From positions 1-19,039 of the forward strand of contig JALVCM010000006.1 of the NCBI GenBank assembly GCA_027010005.1: a stretch of DNA of 19,039 nucleotides. Direction: 5' to 3'. Within the stretch, counting starts at the first letter, position 1. Every line of letters starts with the position of its first letter. The notes under the pieces were generated by a model, which ran no database searches, was not told the origin of the DNA, and saw nothing but the letters and a program-made list of their open reading frames with translations. Of this stretch, positions 15,826 through 19,039 are shown piece by piece. The translations under genes were made by a program, and so were the position numbers. The stretch comes from Thiohalobacter sp. GTDB taxonomy: Bacteria; Pseudomonadota; Gammaproteobacteria; DSM-19610.

Positions 15826-16806
15826 CTAATCGATTCGATCAGGAACAATTTTTTCAACAATCTTGATAGCCCGGCTCCCGCTATGGTTGCCGTACTTTCC
15901 GCGAAATACCGGTGTTGCTTCTGCTTCCAGTGTCACCAGTTCGGGCAGGTCAACCGGTATGACATCACCTGCCTTCAGGCTGTTAACCTCACGCAAGGAC
16001 AACGAGGTTTCCAGAAGTGTCGAGCTCAGTTCGATACGCGCCTCTTTCATTTCCTCACGGATTGCACGCGTCCAGCGCTCGTCGCGGTCAGAGCGGTCAC
16101 TCTGTACACCGGCATCGAGCAAGTCACGGATAGGCTCGACCATCGAATACGGCATGGTGACATGAAGATCACCACCACCACCGTCAAGCTCGACACGGAA
16201 TGTGTTGACGACAACCACCTCTGTCGGACTGACGATATTGGCAAAGTGCGGGTTGACCTCGGAGCTCTGGTATTCAAACTCCACCTCCAGGACCGGTTTC
16301 CATGCCTGCATCAGGTCCTTGAATGCAATCTCCAGCACCATGTTGATAACGCGCAGCTCTGTCGGGGTGAATTCACGTCCTTCGATCTTGGTATGGAAAC
16401 GACCACCACCACCAAAGAAATTGTCCACCAGGGCAAACACCAGCTTGGGTTCCAGAACAAACAATGCCGTCCCCCGTAATGGCTGGACCTTGACAAGGTT
16501 AAGACTGGTTGGCACAAACAGGCTGTGTACATACTCGGCAAACTTGAGCATTTGTACGCCGGACACGGAAATCTCACCGGCACGGCGCAGCATATTGAAC
16601 AGACTGATACGGAAGTAACGGGCGAAACGCTCGTTGATCATCTCCAGCGTGGGCATGCGGCCGCGAACAATGCGGTCCTGGCTGGCGAAGTCGTAACCAC
16701 GGGCTTCGCCATCCGGCAATTCCTCGTCAGTTTCTGTTTCTACGTCGCCGCCGGATACACCGTGCAACAGCGCGTCAATTTCGTCCTGTGAGAGAAGATC
16801 ATTCAC
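15826..16806 (-). CDS. fliM: Flagellar motor switch protein FliM
   Basis: FliM is the middle C-ring subunit; CheY-P binding to its N-terminus reverses rotation. The protein has 326 residues. The CheY-binding segment LSQDEIDALLHG is at residues 5-16. The middle domain (about 45-235) carries RYFRISLFNMLRRAGEIS and the GGGGRF motif. A SpoA domain at the C-terminus (about 245-320) resembles that of FliN. The start codon is GTG (16804-16806), preceded by AAGGCGG; no upstream in-frame ATG exists, and this start retains the expected N-terminus. The gene begins 12 bases after fliL. Confidence 0.98.
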   Translation of the reverse strand: MNDLLSQDEIDALLHGVSGGDVETETDEELPDGEARGYDFASQDRIVRGRMPTLEMINERFARYFRISLFNMLRRAGEISVSGVQMLKFAEYVHSLFVPTSLNLVKVQPLRGTALFVLEPKLVFALVDNFFGGGGRFHTKIEGREFTPTELRVINMVLEIAFKDLMQAWKPVLEVEFEYQSSEVNPHFANIVSPTEVVVVNTFRVELDGGGGDLHVTMPYSMVEPIRDLLDAGVQSDRSDRDERWTRAIREEMKEARIELSSTLLETSLSLREVNSLKAGDVIPVDLPELVTLEAEATPVFRGKYGNHSGSRAIKIVEKIVPDRID

Positions 16807-16818
16807 TGTAAGGCCGCC

Positions 16819-17388
16819 TTATTGCATGACAAAGCTGGTGAAGTAGACATTCTCGACACCCGGCTTGCCGGTTTCAGCTTTCAGTACTTCCTGGACTGCG
16901 GCAAGGGTGTCCTTGCGCAGCTTTTCCATACCTTCACGGGTATCGAGTGCCACGGGATCCTGGGCCTTGAACAAAAATACCAGGTTGTTGCGAATGGCCG
17001 GACGATGCTCCTTGATCTGCTCAACGACATCCGGTTTGCGGGTTCCCACCTCAACCGAGACCTGCAAAAAGCGCACATCCGTATCACCACTGAAATTTAC
17101 GACAAAGGGAGGATCCAGCGGGACATAGCTGAGTGGTGCCCTGGGCGCTTTCTTCTTGCCCTTGGCTTTCTTTTCCCCGGCCTTGGCTGACTTGGCCTTG
17201 CTGTCTGTTTCCTCTGCGACTGCCTCGTCGTCGCCACCAAGGACGCCGGTCAGCATCAGGGTTGCCGCTGCAGAAATACCCAGCAGCACAACCACCAGCG
17301 CTATGATGATTATCATTTTCTTTGAACCCGATTTCGGCTGCTCTTCACCGCCATCGATATCAAGGTCCAGATCGTCTTCCTTTGCCAT
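16819..17388 (-). CDS. fliL: Flagellar basal body-associated protein FliL
   Basis: FliL surrounds the stator units at the basal body and supports torque. The protein has 189 residues. An acidic cytoplasmic N-terminus precedes one membrane helix at about 24-48 (KKMIIIIALVVVLLGISAAA). A Lys/Ala-rich periplasmic linker (about 60-85) leads to the FliL domain, which has YVPLDPPFVVNFSGD and VSVEVGTRKPD. The protein ends with VYFTSFVMQ, a typical FliL C-terminus. AAGGGG lies eight bases before the ATG at 17386-17388. It is the first gene of the run and has a sigma-54 promoter directly upstream. Confidence 0.97.
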   Translation of the reverse strand: MAKEDDLDLDIDGGEEQPKSGSKKMIIIIALVVVLLGISAAATLMLTGVLGGDDEAVAEETDSKAKSAKAGEKKAKGKKKAPRAPLSYVPLDPPFVVNFSGDTDVRFLQVSVEVGTRKPDVVEQIKEHRPAIRNNLVFLFKAQDPVALDTREGMEKLRKDTLAAVQEVLKAETGKPGVENVYFTSFVMQ

Positions 17389-17396
17389 TTGTACAT

Positions 17397-17402
17397 CCCC
17401 TT
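17397..17402 (-). promoter_or_regulatory. Ribosome binding site of fliL
   Basis: AAGGGG on the minus strand lies eight bases upstream of the fliL ATG. It is a strong, well-spaced site that supports the chosen start. Confidence 0.8.
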
Positions 17403-17422
17403 ATGACTTTCAGCTAGGGATT

Positions 17423-17438
17423 AGCAAGACGTATGCCA
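17423..17438 (-). promoter_or_regulatory. Sigma-54 promoter of the fliL operon
   Basis: The minus strand reads TGGCATACGTCTTGCT, against the RpoN consensus TGGCACG-N4-TTGCW. The -24 GG (17436-17437) and -12 GC (17424-17425) are both present at the exact 10-base spacing. Transcription would start near 17412, giving a leader of about 24 bases before the fliL ATG. Flagellar structural operons in Pseudomonas and Vibrio are driven by RpoN with FleQ, FleR or FlrC activators, so the site fits its position. I infer it drives fliL and the genes behind it. Confidence 0.82.
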
Positions 17439-17521
17439 CGAATCAGGGCGATAATATATTCATTAATTACAGCACGTTACGTACGCTTAAATTTGGGGTG
17501 ACAGACTTTTGACTGAATTGA

Positions 17522-17533
17522 GGCCGATCGGCC
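17522..17533. promoter_or_regulatory. 12-bp perfect palindrome, candidate activator site
   Basis: GGCCGATCGGCC is a perfect inverted repeat about 90 bases upstream of the -24 element of the sigma-54 promoter. Enhancer-binding proteins often bind at this distance, so it may be an operator for a FleR/FlrC-type activator. It does not obviously match a known FleQ box, so the assignment is speculative. Confidence 0.25.
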
Positions 17534-17577
17534 GACAGAAGCTTGGCTGGATAGCCTCGGGAAACGCTTATTAATTT

Positions 17578-17652
17578 GTCATTGCGAGGAACGAAGTGAC
17601 GCGGCAATCTCTAACAGACTGATTCCCTGGCATGAGATTGCCACGCTTCGCT
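17578..17652. repeat. Imperfect palindromic intergenic repeat (REP/MITE-like)
   Basis: The left arm starts GTCATTGCGAGGAACGAAG and runs to GGCAATCTC; the right arm is GAGATTGCCACGCTTCGCT. The inner arms 17603-17611 and 17634-17642 pair perfectly over nine bases around a 22-base loop. CGAAG (17592-17596) pairs with CTTCG (17646-17650). The left arm's outer GTCATTGCGAG has no mate on the right, so the element looks truncated or decayed. Similar GCAATGAC/CGAAGC palindromes are known as dispersed multi-copy repeats in many environmental bacteria. It lies just after the GGDEF-EAL stop codon. It has no T-run, so I do not call it a terminator. Confidence 0.7.
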
Positions 17653-17665
17653 GGATATTTGGGTT

Positions 17666-19039
17666 TTAGTGAGGTGAGTGGGACAGCCACTCGCGGAAGC
17701 CGGCGTCCGGAAGGGGTTTACTGATATGGAAGCCCTGCACCAGGTCGCAACCCAGTTGCTTGAGTTGTTCGCGCACACCCTGTGCCTCGACACCTTCTGC
17801 CACAACCTTGCAATTCAGGTTATGCCCCAGTTCGATGATGGAACGCACAATGGCGACATCACGTGGGTCATTGGCCATGTCCTGCAGGAATGACTGGTCG
17901 ATTTTCAGTGTGTTGATGGGCAGGCGCTTGAGGTAGGACAAGGATGAATAGCCTGTCCCGAAATCATCGATAGCAATCGAGACACCGAGCTTGCTGAGTT
18001 CTTCCAGGATACCGGCGCCGTGATCAAGGTCTGACATCAGGGTGTCTTCTGTAATCTCCACTTCCAGTTGTGAGCCATCGACACCGGCCTTGACAAGTGC
18101 CTGTCGAATCCCGGCGATCAGTCCCGGGGAGTGGAAGGAGCGTGCCGACACATTAATGGAGATTGAAACCGGTTCACCTGATGCACGCCAGTGTTTACTG
18201 TGTGCCAGCGCCGTATCCAGCACCCAGTCCGTGATCGGCGATATCATGCCGAGCTGTTCGGCAACCGTAATAAACCGCTTGGGCAACACCAGCCCCTGCT
18301 GGGGATGCTTCCAGCGCAACAGGGCTTCTGCACCACAGATACGACCGCTTGCCAGGTCGATTTTGGGCTGGTAGTGCAGTTCAAACTCCTCGCGTTCCAG
18401 TGCGCCGTGTAATTGCCCGGAAAACTGCAGGTGTTCGGTCGCCGAGGCGTCTTCTTCGGTCTCGAAAAACAGGAAGGGTGCAGAGTTCCACTTGGCCCGG
18501 TACATAGCGCTGTCCGCGTGGCTGGCCAGTGAATGCGGGTCCTCACCGTGCTGCGGGTATACGGCAATACCGATGGAGCTGCTCAGGCACAGTTCGCGGC
18601 CCTTGAAGGAGAACGGTGCACTCAATGCGCTCATCACTTCACGAGCCACACGTTCTGCCGCTTTCTCTGCATCCTGCACCATGGGCAGAACGATACCGAA
18701 TTCATCGCCACCCAGCCGCGCCAGGGTATCGGTGTCACGTAATACCTTCTGCACGCGCTCTGCAATCTTGCGCAACAGTTCGTCACCGGCCTCGTGGCCG
18801 AGGGTATCGTTGTACATCTTGAACTGGTTGATATCCAGCACCATCACAGCAAGTGATGCACCGGGATTACGCCGCGCCACGGCCAGCGCGGATGCCAGCC
18901 GGTCATACCACAGGGTCCTGTTGGCAAGCCCGGTGACCTCGTCCTGGGTGGACAACTGTTCGAGGCGCTCACGGTCATTGCGCAGGTCGGTCACATCTTC
19001 CATCAAACAGTGGACGCGCAACACGCGGCCGCGCCGGTT
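17666..19039 (-). CDS. PAS-GGDEF-EAL cyclic-di-GMP signalling protein (5' end missing)
   Basis: This protein would both make and break c-di-GMP. The frame is open to the right edge, so 457 C-terminal residues are visible; a GTG near the edge is internal, not a start. The first 30 residues (GRVLRVHCLMEDVTDLRNDRERL) look like the end of a PAS/PAC domain leading into a linker helix. The GGDEF domain has intact GGDEF (110-114), with the inhibitory RxxD site (RDTD, 101-104) five residues before it. The EAL domain has EALLRW (from 238), SINVSARSF, EVEITED, AIDDFGTGYSSL, LKIDQSF and VVAEGVEA, so the metal- and substrate-binding residues appear present. It lies upstream of fliL in the same direction, where fliK is found in Pseudomonas. 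A role in motility control is inferred only from this position. Confidence 0.95.
   Translation of the reverse strand, partial: NRRGRVLRVHCLMEDVTDLRNDRERLEQLSTQDEVTGLANRTLWYDRLASALAVARRNPGASLAVMVLDINQFKMYNDTLGHEAGDELLRKIAERVQKVLRDTDTLARLGGDEFGIVLPMVQDAEKAAERVAREVMSALSAPFSFKGRELCLSSSIGIAVYPQHGEDPHSLASHADSAMYRAKWNSAPFLFFETEEDASATEHLQFSGQLHGALEREEFELHYQPKIDLASGRICGAEALLRWKHPQQGLVLPKRFITVAEQLGMISPITDWVLDTALAHSKHWRASGEPVSISINVSARSFHSPGLIAGIRQALVKAGVDGSQLEVEITEDTLMSDLDHGAGILEELSKLGVSIAIDDFGTGYSSLSYLKRLPINTLKIDQSFLQDMANDPRDVAIVRSIIELGHNLNCKVVAEGVEAQGVREQLKQLGCDLVQGFHISKPLPDAGFREWLSHSPH

Noticed and set aside
17578..17652. Rho-independent terminator after the GGDEF-EAL gene
   Set aside because: The hairpin has a long loop and no following T-run on the minus strand; a dispersed palindromic repeat explains it better.
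1..19039. tRNA, rRNA, transposase, phage or toxin-antitoxin genes
   Set aside because: No cloverleaf, ribosomal RNA signature, transposase motif or such gene pair was seen; the window is almost fully taken up by flagellar and chemotaxis genes.

Overview
The window is a compact flagellar and chemotaxis gene cluster of a polarly flagellated gammaproteobacterium. Every gene lies on the minus strand, so transcription runs from high to low coordinates. Gene content and order (fliLMNOPQR-flhB-flhA-flhF-fleN-fliA-cheYZAB-motCD-ParA family) match the Pseudomonas/Vibrio-type polar flagellar locus. FlhF, FleN, CheZ, FliA and MotC/MotD together fit that group well. I cannot name the species; the moderately high GC and protein sequences suggest an environmental or marine gammaproteobacterium.

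Right edge (17666-19039): the C-terminal part of a PAS-GGDEF-EAL protein, cut by the window end, with apparently intact catalytic motifs for both making and degrading c-di-GMP. About 280 bases separate it from fliL. This gap holds a dispersed-type imperfect palindromic repeat (17578-17652), a 12-bp perfect palindrome (17522-17533) and a textbook sigma-54 promoter (17423-17438) just upstream of fliL.

Centre-right (9780-17388): fliL, the C-ring genes fliM and fliN, and the export gate genes fliO, fliP, fliQ, fliR, flhB and flhA, all complete and separated by at most 24 bases or overlapping. Centre-left (5644-9718): the flagellar placement and number pair flhF and fleN, the sigma-28 gene fliA, then cheY and cheZ. 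Left (1-5631): cheA, cheB, the stator pair motC and motD, and a ParA-family ATPase (ParC/PA1462-like) cut by the left edge. ATGA-type overlaps occur at fliO/fliP, fleN/fliA and motD/ParA, and the largest gap inside the cluster is 114 bases (cheA-cheB).

How it works together: the sigma-54 promoter would start expression of C-ring and export-gate parts. FlhF and FleN set position and number of flagella. FliA would then switch on late genes, possibly including cheY onward through a candidate sigma-28 site just after its own stop codon. CheA phosphorylates CheY and CheB, CheY-P binds FliM, CheZ removes the phosphate, and MotCD supplies torque. The ParA-like protein probably places chemotaxis arrays at the pole.

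I found no wholly new system. The points most worth checking are a CheY-docking-like motif repeated in the CheA linker and matching the FliM N-terminus and CheZ C-terminus; a 22-codon ORF that exactly bridges flhA and flhF by overlaps at both ends; and the GGDEF-EAL gene sitting where fliK is usually found.
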